Source: Phycomyces nitens (taxonomy: Eukaryota; Mucoromycota; Mucoromycetes; Mucorales; Phycomycetaceae). From it: 64,000 nucleotides of DNA. Location of the stretch: the NCBI GenBank assembly GCA_022702545.1, contig JAHRBC010000003.1, positions 5,394,001-5,458,000 on the forward strand, read 5' to 3'. The notes under the pieces were generated by a model that ran no database searches, was not told the origin of the DNA, and worked only from the letters and a program-made list of their open reading frames with translations. Both the position numbers and the translations under genes were made by a program. This document shows, one piece after another, positions 1 to 11,741 of this stretch; the stretch's first letter is position 1, and every line of letters starts with the position of its first letter.

Positions 1-1080
1 TGTCATCGGCACCAGGTAAAAAATTTTCTTTCAATCATACTTGTTCCCTCTCTGACTCTATTCCATTGTAGACTGCCCTTTCTATTCACGCCATCGGCCT
101 CCTTCATCATTCGTGATTGTAATCATAAAGGTAATATTCTTTATAAATCTCTTTTGCTTATCCAAAATATTATTCAGACTATTTATTAATAATTATTATT
201 ATGTGCTTTATAGACTCACTTGGTCTTCCTTTGCACACCATACCCCTACTTTGATAACCCATTTGGCTCCTGGTATGTAAATTAAATATATCATCACTCT
301 GTTCACCCATATTAATTTTTATTCCCTTTTTATAGTAAAACCCGCCACACAGCCCATCCAGCCTTAAAATTCAAGTCCCCTTTGCGCACTCTTGCCCATC
401 TCTTGCAATGTAAGTATCTTTTGACACACAAAAATTTTCTCTTTGTACCCCATATCAATAACACTTCTTTATCTTTTACAGAACACTCCCGCAGCCCAAA
501 AAATCACTGGATATTCATATTTTTGCAGGTATTTTTTATGTAGAAAAATATTCCATCCAAATAGCAGCAGGCAACCGGGTAGAAACGGCTAGGCCATAGG
601 AATAGGCGTAATAGTAGACCCTAAACCTAGAAACATTCTATTCTTTCTAATAAAAATAAAAACGTAAAACATTACCAATCAATTATAAACGGGAAATCAA
701 ATAATGGGTGATATATTATTGGTCAAGAAGAATAAAGAAGATTAAATACTACACTATGAGGATGAAAAAAGTGTAGTAAAGATGTAAAATACTACAGTGT
801 TATTCTCTCAAAATAGATTCTTTCAAAACGGAACCGCACATTTAAATGCTTAATCCCCCCATAACCTAATTAGATATACCCGCCGAAAGTGCTACTGGAC
901 CTCAGCTGCAGCACCTCTTTCAATAATTATGCTAGCAATTATCACGACATACTGCTAGCAGCTAAGACCAGGTTGTTCTCAAGCGGAATTATATGTAGAG
1001 TCTATCATAATTCAGGTAATTACACTATTGTTTACTTATCTTTCCACACTGGTAATCAAGCCCGTTTTTCCAGTGATTAG
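1..1080 (+). mobile_element. Partial, diverged second copy of the right part of the CACTA element at 6847-13203
   Basis: Positions 1 to about 740 match 12087-12830 almost base for base, with scattered substitutions and 1-nt indels. The match continues more weakly to about 1000, where both copies share a stretch reading CCGAAAGTGCTA. The left part lies outside the window, and the CACTG terminus seen at 13203 cannot be found here, so this is a truncated or decayed copy. It keeps the same series of splice-site-like boundaries (GTAAAAAA..TTGTAG, GTAATATT..TTATAG, GTATGTAA..TTATAG, GTAAGTAT..TTACAG). Confidence 0.75.
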
Positions 1081-1443
1081 AAATGATTATTCATCTGTTT
1101 GTAATTTTAGAAATTGGTAATCCGTTTATAATAATTTTGTAAGAACATTAGACACCTCTTCAGTGTAGTCAAAGATGAATAATCATTTAGAAAACTATAT
1201 AAGATATCCCAATTCAAAACAATAAAAATTATCTTTTATCCTCTCTCTTATTTTGAATACTCCTGTGTATTAAAGCTTGACCAATTTGACTACATTTACA
1301 GTGAATTGGAAGATAGCCTAGATCAGGAACAACAAAAATTAAGCACGACAATAGCCTAGATCAGGAACGACAAATGACAATATCTAAAAAAAAATTATAC
1401 ACTTTACTCATATAAAGCCAGTAACATCATAAACAATTTAAGT
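1081..1443. other. AT-rich spacer with a short direct repeat
   Basis: No gene is visible. The block TAGCCTAGATCAGGAAC occurs twice about 36 nt apart (about 1315 and 1351). This spacer separates the CACTA fragment from the tRNA gene and would be the downstream (terminator) side of that minus-strand tRNA. Confidence 0.5.
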
Positions 1444-1517
1444 TGCCTTCTGCCAGAATTGAACTGGCGACCTTCTGCTTACTAGGCAGACGCTCTGCCA
1501 ACTGAGCCAAGAAGGCA
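1444..1517 (-). tRNA. tRNA-Thr (anticodon AGT)
   Basis: On the minus strand the sequence folds into a full cloverleaf. The 7-bp acceptor stem is TGCCTTC/GAAGGCA, the D stem GCTC/GAGC, the anticodon stem TCTGC/GCAGA around the loop CTAGTAA (anticodon AGT), and the T stem GCCAG/CTGGC around the loop TTCAATT. There is no intron and CCA is not encoded. The 3' end plus CCA is exactly complementary to the primer-binding site of retroelement B at 37873-37890. The upstream side of the gene (plus-strand 1518-1525) is where a stack of LTR insertions begins. Confidence 0.95.
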
Positions 1518-1525
1518 TGTGCCTT

Positions 1526-2202
1526 TGACACGTGTGTTGTGGGCAGATTCGGTTTCGACCATGAAGCCGGACCAAGGGCCCGGAAAAGGCCTAGGAGGGG
1601 TCGGATGCCGGACCAGTCCGAAGAAGAAGTCCGAGCCGAGTAAGGATGGCCGATCCCCGAGTTTCTTTATTTCTCTTTCTTTTCAATTTTTCTTTATTTT
1701 ATTTTATCACATTTTATTATTTCCTTTTTATACTCTTTCCTTTTATATTTCCTTTGTGAATCCTTTCTCACTTTCTTGCAGGATTGCACCATTCTGTACT
1801 TCTTTAGTTTATTTCCCCTACTTCTTTGTCTTACCCCTTTCTTTACTATGTTATAGTATTTTTTTTTATTATATTTTCCTTTGGCCTTGATGGCATCATT
1901 TTATTATTTTATTATTTCATTTTTCGGTTATTCTTTTAGTTATTTTCTTTGTCTATAAAAGACATTCTTTTCTAATGAATAAATATTATCAGTCAGTTTT
2001 ACGATCAATTTTACGGTTATTTTATTCTTTTGAGTTTAAGCTCTCGATCTCTGAAGAGCAGTTATATTTTGCCCGGTCATTTTGGGGATATTTCTGTTGA
2101 GTTTCGTTAGTCTTTTACTGGTTCTTTCATTGTTTCTTTTATATATTTTATTTGTCGCCCGTTCGGTTACCATACACAACCATACAAACACATCACGCGT
2201 CA
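1526..2202 (+). repeat. Solo LTR 'F', diverged relative of the gypsy E LTR
   Basis: It starts TGACACGTGTGTTGTGGG and ends CATCACGCGTCA, like the E LTRs (TGACACGGG..ACACGCGTCA), but is only 677 bp and strongly diverged inside. It starts 8 nt upstream of the tRNA-Thr gene. The flanks CCTT (1522-1525) and CCTT (2203-2206) suggest a 4-bp target-site duplication. The interior is T-rich on this strand. Confidence 0.75.
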
Positions 2203-2207
2203 CCTTT

Positions 2208-3393
2208 TGACACGGGTGTTGTAGGGTTTCCAGCTTCGCCCACTTCTCTCCATTTCACGTGACTTTTCCAAGGCCTTCTCTGCTAGAAAGTGTGACGTAG
2301 CATCCTGATCAACTTGGCAACGTCACCTTTCTCCATTTGCAAGTCACCTTATTTCCCATATCTCCCTTTTTTCCGCACTTCTTTGATTTTCCATATTTGT
2401 CACCCTCGCTCTCATTTCAAACCCCTCCTATCCATTTCCACATTTATCCATTGTACACTATTTTTGTCATCTATCTTCCCTTCCCTTCTCCCCACGTTGC
2501 TGTCTGTGCGCACTTATCTTTCTCTTCATGTTATCTACCTCTTTACACCCTCTCACATCGGCACTTCATTTTATTCATACCCCTTCATATCTTTGTCCTT
2601 TCTCTCACACTGCTCATTTTATCATATTACTGTTATCCATATCTTCATACTTCATATCTACATTGTCTTTGCACATTTTCATATCTCATTTTTCTTATCA
2701 TATTTGTCCTCCATTTTTATATTATCACCTTCACTGTATATCCCATTTTCTCATACTATCATATCTTATTTTGTCTTATCATCTCATACCTCTCCCCCAA
2801 AGTCATTATTATTCTTATCCATTATCTCATATACTGTTCTATTTTTCATTCACACACCCAATTCCTATATTTTATTATTAATCAATTCACCATTTATCAC
2901 TAAGTAACATTTTACGAAGTCTATATAAGAGACTAAAAATTCAATCAATAAACATCATCAGTTATCTCTCTCTTATTTTCCGTCCCTGAATTAGTGAATT
3001 GTCTTGTATAGAAATTCCTAAACATACTTCGTGCCAAGATTGATTTTTCTTTTCATCCTTTTCCCTTTTTCCTGATTTTGTAACTTCCCAGTACCTTGCT
3101 GTCAACTTGATTAATTGTCCTGAGCGAAATTATCTAGTTCTCTCTCTCTCTTTGTATCCCTATCTTTGTATCCGTTGCTGCCAAGAATATATTTAACTGT
3201 CCCGAGCGAAGTTCATATATCTCTTTCTATTCTCTCACCTTCTTCCTTTCTTGTCCTCTTGCTGTCTTTGAATCGCGGTTTTACCCCCGTTATATTCATT
3301 CTTTATCACACCCTCGTTATTGTCAACGAAGTGGTATTCAAATTAATATATTTTCTGACTCGTTATCACACACAACAAACTCAACACGCGTCA
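2208..3393 (+). repeat. 5' LTR of gypsy E
   Basis: 1186 bp, from TGACACGGGTGTTG to AACACGCGTCA. It is nearly identical to 15396-16581. The plus strand is extremely pyrimidine-rich, which opens long but meaningless reading frames between 2314 and 2907. Near 2925 there is a TATATAAG motif followed by AATAAA-like sequence, plausible promoter and polyadenylation signals. Confidence 0.9.
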
Positions 3394-3505
3394 GTGGAGG
3401 TCGTGCCGAGGAATTCAATCAAATACAACGTGTTGAGCATCCTCTACCAATTCTTTTTTACCCTTATCTTTTTCCCTTTTCTTTAAAAAAATCAATCTTC
3501 TGGCT

Positions 3506-4336
3506 ATGTCCAACACCCTCAATATCTCCAAGTTCCTGTCCTCTCCCGAGACCTTCTCCGGAACCGGCCAACCCGATCCCTTGTCATGGATCCAGCACTT
3601 GGATCGCACTCGTAAGGCTGTCGGCATGTCCGATGAGGAGGCCTTGATCGTCGCTGCTTCCCACTTTAAGGGTAACGCCATCCGTTGGTGGAACATCTAC
3701 GAAGGGCGTCTCACTACTTGGGAAGATTTCGAGTTCGCCTTTAAAAGGCAGTTCATTTCCCGACACCTGGAGGACTCTTGGTGGCAAGAGCTCGAGACCA
3801 TTAAGCAACTGCCATCCCAGTCCATTGACGACCTCACCCTTCGTCTCCGGGAGTTGTTCTCCTATCTGAGAATCCACAGCGAATCTCAGATGATCCGTGT
3901 CTTTCTCCGTGCAGTCGATGACCGAATTGCTTACCTCTTGGAGCAGCACACTGCCTTGACCGAGTTTGACGCCGTTGTCAACGCCGCTCGCAAGCTTGAG
4001 CTAGTCGAAGAGAAGTACCGCGTTGTGCAGCTTGGCCCAAGACACCAACTTGATGGACCTCCGTCTGTCTCTAGACGCACTTGGCCAGCAGCACCCCCAT
4101 CTGACCAGTCCACCTATCCGGAGTCTTTCCACTCCACGCTCACCCAGTTGGCCCAGGGCATCGACGCAATTCGTGCCCGGTTGAATGAAGCCCCCGTTAA
4201 TGTTGTTTCCCCAGCCCGGAATCCTGGTCCTAGGAGAATTCCTACTTGCTTCGGTTGTGGCCAGGAGGGCCACATAAGGCCAGATTGTCCCATCAAGCAG
4301 GGCGAACCTTCGGGAAAAGCCAACGGGCGGCAGTAG
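3506..4336 (+). CDS. gag: Gag protein of gypsy E
   Basis: This is a 276-residue structural protein that would package the element RNA. The central part (about residues 50-110) has the retrotransposon gag pattern with the tryptophan-rich segment IRWWNIYEGRLTTWEDFEFA. The C-terminus carries a CCHC zinc knuckle, CFGCGQEGHIRPDC, from about residue 248. The ATG lies 113 nt after the 5' LTR. The last 91 nt overlap the pol frame, which is in the -1 frame relative to gag, so pol is probably made by programmed -1 frameshifting within 4246-4336. The reading frame is intact. Confidence 0.9.
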   Translation: MSNTLNISKFLSSPETFSGTGQPDPLSWIQHLDRTRKAVGMSDEEALIVAASHFKGNAIRWWNIYEGRLTTWEDFEFAFKRQFISRHLEDSWWQELETIKQLPSQSIDDLTLRLRELFSYLRIHSESQMIRVFLRAVDDRIAYLLEQHTALTEFDAVVNAARKLELVEEKYRVVQLGPRHQLDGPPSVSRRTWPAAPPSDQSTYPESFHSTLTQLAQGIDAIRARLNEAPVNVVSPARNPGPRRIPTCFGCGQEGHIRPDCPIKQGEPSGKANGRQ

Positions 4337-6846
4337 AGAGGGACGCTGCCGCCCCCCAAAATCGAGTTAGTCCCTCTAACCCAGTAAACGTTGTCGAGGT
4401 CTTCGCTGCGGAGAAGCGAGCCCCCAAGAAGGTGACACCAGCCAACCCCATTGGCCGCAAGGGGAAGGAGGTGGAGAGACCTACCCATCAAGGTCCCCAA
4501 GGTGCTTACTACCCCGTACCAATGGAAGGTGTCCACGGGTACCAACAGCAAGGTGGTCCTCAACCACAAGGTGCCCCATTTGTTCTGCCCGGTGTGCAGG
4601 TCCATGGAGGAATTCCCATCCAGAGCGGATATCCAGGTGGCCCACTTGTTTCCCAGGCCCATGGTGGTTTCCCAGTTGTTGGTGGTGGTGTGCAGGAGGC
4701 ACACGGTGTTGAAGGTGTGGTTCGCGGTGGTGTGCAGGAGGCACAAGGTGTTGAAGGTGTGGTCCGCGGTGGCGGACAGGAGGTGCAAGGTGTGCACAAG
4801 GAGTCAAGGAAGAAGAGGGCTCCCCCACGACGTCTTCCTGTGGAGTTGAAGAAGAAAGACTTTTGGGAGCGCCTCCAGTCCTTGGACTCGGGCCTTTCTA
4901 TGGCGGACTGGCTGTCGTTGGACAGACGGGCGAAAGACGATGTGCGAGATGGTCTCCGGTATATCTATGGCCGCAAGGACCCCAAGCATAGTTCAGCCAT
5001 GGTGAATATGGTAAAGCGCGATTCCGAATCCTGGGATTCAGAGTCCGAGTTTGAACTTTCCTCAAACGAAGACAATGAGTCCTGGGAGGAAGAGGAGGCT
5101 TCCCTGGGTTCTGAGGAGGCGATTGTCAGTTCTGCTTCCGAGGCCGAGTACGATAGCGATGACACCGAGTACAGCTACCAGTACAATTACCAGAGGTTTG
5201 CCCGCAGCCAGCCACTCAAAGCCCCGATCATGATAAACGGGCAGGTCATCGAGGCGATTTTCGACTCTGGAGCAAGCGTATCAGTGATAAGCAAGGTGCT
5301 GGCCAAGCGATTGAACCTGATGCCCAACGGTGACCAGCTCCCAATCTCTTCCTTGGACGGTGTTCCCCACAAGCCATGTGACATCACGGTGGATGTTCCC
5401 ATCAGAGTTGGCGGCAAGCTTCGTCCAGAAGCGATGTGTATCCAGGACAGCGACTCCAACCGCAATCTGTGTCTTCTGGGAATGACTTGGTGCCGGGCCT
5501 ATGGCATTCAGTTGCGACTGCAAGACTCAACCATTATCGTCCCCACCAAGCGCGGTACTAGCTTCATCGAAGTCCAGGGTCGGTCGGATGAGATGAGCGA
5601 GTGGAGGGGAGAAGCCCCTGGAGTGTTTTCCGTGACGATTAGACAAGAAGAGATCCAGCCTGAAGTGATGCCAGTCTTGGATCAAGATGCCCAGTCGTTG
5701 CTTAACTATGACGAAGAAGTCATGACGGTGTCTGACTCGGAGGAGGACCTCCCTGAGGAGATCCAGTCGCTGGTCTTGGCGAATCAAGACGCCTTTGTGG
5801 AGAATGCTGGCCTTGGTCTCTTGTCCGTTTTGGCCCACGAGATCCCCACCACCAGCAGTATCCCCATCCGGTCTCGTCCGTACCGTCTGACTTGGGAAGA
5901 GGAGGAGGCGCTCAGTAAGGAGATCGAGCAGTTACTGGAGCTCGGGCTCATTAGGCCTTCTCGAGGTATGTGGACCTCCCCGGTGTTCTTTGTACGAAAG
6001 AGAGATGGCTCCTTGAGATTGGTTGTGGATTATTGTCGCCTCAACCAAATCACTACCAAGGATGCTTTTCCGCTCCCGTACATCGATGATCTCTTGGACT
6101 CTCTTGGCGGCGCTTCCTACTTCTCGACCTTGGATGCAGCCAGCGGTTTTTGGCAGGTGCCAGTGGCAGAAGACTCCATCGAGCGAACGGGCTTCGTCAC
6201 GAAGCAGGGAACTTTCGAGTTCACGGTGATGCCCTTTGGTTTGACCTCCGCCCCGTCCACCTTTCAGAGAGCCATGTCCCTTATTTTGGAGCCGTTCCTT
6301 GGGGACTTTGTCTACGTTTTCATCGATGATATTATCATCTTTTCGAAGACGCTGGAGGACCATTGCAAGCACCTCGCCCTGGTCTTCAAGGCTTGCAAGG
6401 ACGCCAACCTCAGGCTCAAGAGAAGCAAGTGCTCTTTTGCCCGGTCTAGTGTTGAGTACCTCGGACATGTTGTGTCTGGGAAAGGACTGTCTCCCTGCGA
6501 CCGTAATGTCGAGAAGGTCTTGACCATGGTCCAGCCGACTTCAACAAGTGAAGTCCACACGTTTCTGGGGATGGCCGGATACTACCGTCGCTTTGTCCAC
6601 GACTATGCCGCCATTGCCCAACCTCTCACCCGTCTGCTCAAGAAGGACACAGTCTTTGACTGGGGTGATGAGCAGGAGTTGGCGTTTGCCACCCTCAAGG
6701 AGTATCTCACCTCACCGCCCATTCTTGCCTTCCCGGACCGGTCCATGGTCCAGATTTTGACGACCGATGCGTCAACCCGTGGTCTTGGTGCCGTCTTGTC
6801 CCAAGCGTCTGTGGAAGACTTGCAGCAAGAGTCGGTGATTGCTTAT
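4246..6846 (+). CDS. pol: Pol of gypsy E, first part: linker, protease, reverse transcriptase, start of RNase H
   Basis: The frame is open from 4246 with no ATG needed, consistent with frameshift expression from gag. An N-terminal proline/glycine-rich linker contains a threefold repeat of QEAxGVEGVVRGG type (about 4690-4800). An acidic stretch precedes the aspartic protease (FDSGASVSVIS). Reverse transcriptase follows, with the catalytic YVFIDDIIIF around 6320. RNase H begins with TTDASTRGLGAVLSQ. The true frame is cut at 6846 by the CACTA insertion; the next codon is at 13207. Beyond 6846 the frame runs into a stop at 6870 inside the transposon. Confidence 0.9.
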
Positions 6847-7088
6847 CACTGGAAAAACTCCCAAATTTAGCATTGTATCAATGTGGCAAAAGGGTAGTGG
6901 AAATATAGAGCTTTTTTTCATCTCAGATATTTTTTTTACTTCAAATAAAAAGTGTAATTCTAATCCATCCTATTGGTTCGGGCAAAAGATTAAAAAACAA
7001 TAGCTTTTTTTTCATCTATAAAATGACAGCAAATTAAAATATGTAGCACTTGTTTCCTTTTTTATCTCACAATCGAATCATATAAACA

Positions 7089-10000
7089 ATGTCTTCTATT
7101 TCCGCTCTTAACAACACTGCCTGTTACTGCAACAAATGCAACAACAACCAGCAAGGATTCTCTATTGTATCCAAGCGCACTTCCCAGCGTCATGCCAAAA
7201 GAGCAAGATTTGAAGAAGTCTTGGATTTTGAAAACAGTATGTTATTTTCAATATTAATTTTATCTTTGCTGCGCAATAATAACCATTAGCCTTTAATTGA
7301 ACTCAGGCACACAAAGTGCCGTGATGGACGTTGATGTTGAGGGTAAAAAATATTTATTTGAAAACCAGTACAGGGCAATAAACTAATGTATTCTATATTT
7401 GTAGCAATCCCGACCTCTCAATCCGAATCCATGGAAACGGATGGTCAGGTCGGCCTACCATTTTTGGATTCCGTCCCGATGTCTGACGATGATTCAGTTG
7501 ACAATGAGGCCAATGGCGATGGCGCCGAAATCACCGATGACTCTGACAATGACAGCGATGATGAAGCCGATGATGAAGAGATTGAGGTCGAGGAGTTTGA
7601 CAGTGAAGGTCAGTATAGAATAGCTACAATACAAAAGCAAGCAAAAATTGAGTGTTAATAATTTTCCTTTTTAAATAATAGACCCTTTTGCTACTCCTGG
7701 TATGCCCGAAAACCCAGTGCACAGGGCAATTGCCATTTTCGTTGTTCTGTTTGCATCCCGTTATGTGGTCGATAAGGGTGCTGTTGTCTTGATTGAGTTC
7801 ATCAACAAACTCTTGACGATTTACGGACAGGACTTCCAATTGCCTTCAAGCCTTTCTGGTCTCCAAAGCATGACGGGTTTCACTGCCTTGACCAAGGGTG
7901 TAAAGAGATTCGTTGTGTGCCAGGATTGCCACACGGTTTATGAGGAAGCTGGGTCTGCTCCCCTTCAGTGCAGTTCCGCCAAGCTCGGTTCCGTTTCTCC
8001 ATGTGGTTGCCAATTGATGAAGCAATCATCATCTGGTGCTTTAGTCCCAAAACGTCAATACAACTACCAGTCCGTCAAGCAGGCGTTGAGAGTCCTTTTC
8101 CTCCGCCCGGATTTCGAAAGCAAGATCAGACAATGGAACCAGGAGTTGAAGATCGTTGATACAATGTGCGACGTTTATGATGGTGCGATGTGGAAGGGGT
8201 TGAAGGACAAGAACGGCGTTCCCTTTGTTGAAGACTCGCGCTCACTCATGTTGACTCTCAACATTGATTGGTTTCAGCCATTCGATGGTATCAGCCATTC
8301 CTCTGGAGCAATTTACCTCGCAATCAACAATTTGCCTCGAGAGGATAGGTTCAAGGCAGAGAACGTGATTCTTGTTGGTCTGATGCCTGGGCCAAAAGAA
8401 CCAAGATCAGAGGAGATTAACAACTACCTCAAGCCCTTGGTCGACGAGTTGGAGCAGCTGTATGTTGGAATGGCCATTCCAAGTTATGAAAACCCAAGTG
8501 GAGTAACTGTCCGTGCTGCACTCTTCATGGTTGCATGTGATATCCCTGCCGCCAGGAAAACCAGTGGATTCACGTCTCATAACAGTACCCATGCATGCTA
8601 CAAATGCAGTCGTAGTTTCTCTCGCTTGGAAGGGACAAACAATGTCGATTTTCGTGGTTTTGATTTCTGTGCGTGGAGACTTGCAAATGGTGCTCAAAAC
8701 CGGGTGCATGCTGAGGAGTGGAAGAGTGCAAGTACGCCCTCAGAAAGGCATCAGCTGGAGGTCGAAAATGGTGTTCGATGGTCGCAGTTGCATCGCCTTG
8801 GATACTTTGATCTAGTACGTGGAACGATCATTGATCCCATGCACAACCTATTCCTGGGAACGGCGAAGAGGATGGTCGAGACGTGGACTGCCAGTGGTCT
8901 GATCACAGACAACAATCTTCGTGAGATGCAGAGGGTGGCAGAGACCATGGTGTTGCCTGCGGATTACGCAGTGTTGAAGACGAAGATTGGGAAGGGATTT
9001 CCCCATATGAAGGCCGACGAGTGGAAATCCTGGGTGCTTGTTTACTCCCCTACTCTGTTGAAGACCGTTCTCCCTGCTGCCAAGTTCAAGAATTGGATTA
9101 GCTTTGTCGACGCCTGCCGCCTCTTGATAAAGCCAGCCATCACTTTTGACGAACTTGATGAAGCCCATAGTCACCTGGAGAAATTTGGTCAAGCCTGCGA
9201 ACAACAATACCCACACACTGTCCTCACCTGCAATATGCACCTACACCTCCATCTTCGCGAGACCATTCGTGATTTTGGACCAGTGTACGGCTATTGGCTC
9301 TTTGGGTTTGAGAGATACAATGGGTTGTTGAAGAACATCGAGACAAACAGAAGAGACGGGTTCGAGTCAACATTTATGAAAACATTTGTCCAGAATTCGT
9401 ACAAGGAGGACTATACGAATGCCATCCTCAAGTCATCAGTATCTGCTCCTTTCCTTCCTCTCTTAGCCAAACTTTCTTCGTCCTTTGCCACCTTGTCTCC
9501 ACCTGCACCTGCACCTGCACCAACACGACGCCCATTCCGAATTCAAAATTTTGTGGATGCATCCCAAGATTCCGAATTCCCGATCAAGGGTAATGAGCCT
9601 CTTCCACCCTCTGCGTTTCCTCTCCAAGCTAGGCCAGCAACAGCAATGAGTGATGGCGACTATCCTCATTTGTTGGAGTATTATAAGGATACTTATGACA
9701 TTTCTGAGCTGGAGAGCTATCAATACGCCACTTCTTCTTTGCTGTTTGTCGACAATCAGATAACAAAGATAAAGTCAATCAATCTTCTTGGGCAGATCTA
9801 TCATGGTCACAATGGCTCTGGCAAGGGTGGATCATATATTCAAGCTTTGTTTGGCACTAGTACGGGTGAGAACCAGACTGCATATACTGGACAAATACAG
9901 TATATGTTTGTCCACAACTTTACGCCGCCTCTCTCTGCCTCTGTTCGTCCAAATCGCCAATCATATCAAAGTCAGCATGTTTTCGCCTTTGTGAGATGGT

Positions 10001-10110
10001 ATGGTGTGTCCTATGATCGTTCGCGTGAGGATGAAGGTGTTGATATATGTTTGCCCGGCTTTTCTCCCCCAGTCATGAGTGCATCTTGCCAGTGCATCGC
10101 CTTCTTTTAG
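7089..10110 (+). CDS. tnp2-family CACTA transposase (938 aa, 4 exons)
   Basis: It catalyses cut-and-paste transposition by binding and cleaving the CACTA ends. The exons I infer are 7089-7236, 7307-7342, 7405-7608 and 7682-10110; all junctions are GT-AG and in phase. The N-terminus has a CYCNKC-like start and an acidic segment (exon 3). The large last exon has the tnp2 hallmarks: a cysteine cluster (CQDCHTVYEEAG), LTLNIDWFQPF, THACYKCSR, and GTIIDPMHNLFLGTAKRMVE. The C-terminal region with the FVRWYGVSYD pattern resembles the fragment left in the 3.2-kb CACTA at 22289-25466. No stop or frameshift interrupts it, so it may be functional. Confidence 0.88.
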
Positions 10111-10317
10111 AAGTTGCGACTGCCACGCACACAAGCCGAAATGGCGTGAAGAGGATGCTGGTCATCCCTTTGCCCAAAAAGCTTTGCATATAATAAATAA
10201 ATAAATATCTTTTCTCTTTCATAAAAAAAAACAAACAGAAATAGCATTGCCTTTATAAATGTTGTCAAAACGTAATGCGTGTCAAAAAAAATAGATGGAT
10301 AGATAAAAAATATTTTA

Positions 10318-11509
10318 TTAAAGCCCATGTCTAAGAGCCCACTGAGGAAGACTGGGATTAAAATTAGTCGGGACTGCCACGTCCACAGTTCTGGCATAAA
10401 CCCTTGACAACATTTGATGAGCATTTGCTCCAAGTTGGAGATCAACGAATCTGTCAACGACTTGGATGAATCGGTTAAACTATCAATTGCGCATCAGTAA
10501 TCTACAGTCATTCAATATACTATTTATAATCAGCTCAACAACTCACTTCATTGCTTCTCCAACTTGGGCGAATTGTGCGAACCACACGTCTTCTTCCTGC
10601 TTCAGAGACTTCGTCATCTGATTCTCCCTCGGACATTGCTCCCTTTTGGAGTGCACCTATGCAGTTCCAACCCATCTCCTGGTTGATCTCAGCCCTGTTA
10701 TTGTCATATGCTGCCAAACGACGAGCATAGTTCTACAAATATTATTATTAATATGTGTTTAATAGATTTTTAATATATTGCAAACAACTTACTTCGTTTG
10801 CACGACCAGATCTTCGTGAACGTCTGTTCAACGCAGCCCTCACAGCAGGAGACTCTCTCACTTTTCGGCATCTACTAATGAAATTCTTGTGGAGCCTCTC
10901 ACGAAGATCCTTTTGCCTCATTCCGTCGCCAGCAAACTTGCGCCCCAGGTAGACGAGCATTCGATCAACCAACTCCTTGTTGGGAGTCACGTTGAAGTGA
11001 ACATCGGTGTTCCACCTGGGCTTATCGTTGTTGGCCTCTACTTCTGCTGGGACAGTTGACCGAAACTTTGGATTCCACATGAATTTGCGGATCGCAGCCT
11101 AATAATATATAAAAGTTAACAAACTGATAGTATAGTCTTTGCTCTTTAGTATAATACTTACATAAACCTCTGTGGAAACTCTCTTGCTGGGGTTTGACAA
11201 AGCAATGGGATCCGTCACAACAACATTGCTAGTTGCACTGGTGGAGGCAACAGGAGCAGCAGGAGCAGCAGGAGCAGCAGGAGCAGCAGGAGCAGCCTCA
11301 ACGAAATTATCAATGGCAGTGATAGTCTCACGGTTTCCTACAATAATGACACCAAGTCTGGAATCCATCGTTACAAGTCTGGCGTTTGATGTCACCATCT
11401 CGCCTTCCATAATGGTCATCTTGTTCTCCATGGCAACAAGCTTTTCCAATATCAGATCCATGTCAGCAGTAGCAGGACGAGGAGCAATTGTTCTTCTTTG
11501 GTTAACCAT
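10318..11509 (-). CDS. Second gene of the CACTA element (TnpA-like position), 333 aa, 4 exons
   Basis: Exons on the minus strand are 11509-11162, 11098-10793, 10732-10547 and 10479-10318; all introns are GT-AG in phase 0. The N-terminal half looks coiled-coil (LEKLVAMENKMTIMEGEM) and is followed by an alanine/proline repeat (AAPAAPAAPAAP). The middle is basic (RKFAGDGMRQKDLRERLHK, RRSRRSGRANE) and could bind nucleic acid. I do not recognise the family. The gene is tail-to-tail with the transposase, 207 bp apart. By position it may be the accessory subtelomeric-repeat-binding protein known from plant CACTA elements, but that is inference. Confidence 0.7.
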
Positions 11510-11741
11510 TTTCTAGAATATGGTAAAGTATATTTCGATTATAATTATTAGTTTTTGTTCAATTGAAATAAAAATAAATATAATATACGTACAAAAACTG
11601 TTTGAGTGGGTGGGTGAGTAAGTGTGTGTGTGTGTGGGTTGTTGTAAAAGTAAGAGAGGTTGAATACTATCAAAAAGGCCGTTATATATAGGCATTTTGA
11701 ATGACTATAAAGATGTTCCTCTATTGTCTTGAAGCACTGAG

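Noticed and set aside
2314..2907. Long serine/phenylalanine/tyrosine-rich frames in the LTRs (also 15447-16097 and 16655-17094)
   Set aside because: They arise from the pyrimidine-rich LTR strand, are open in several frames at once and have no conserved domain.
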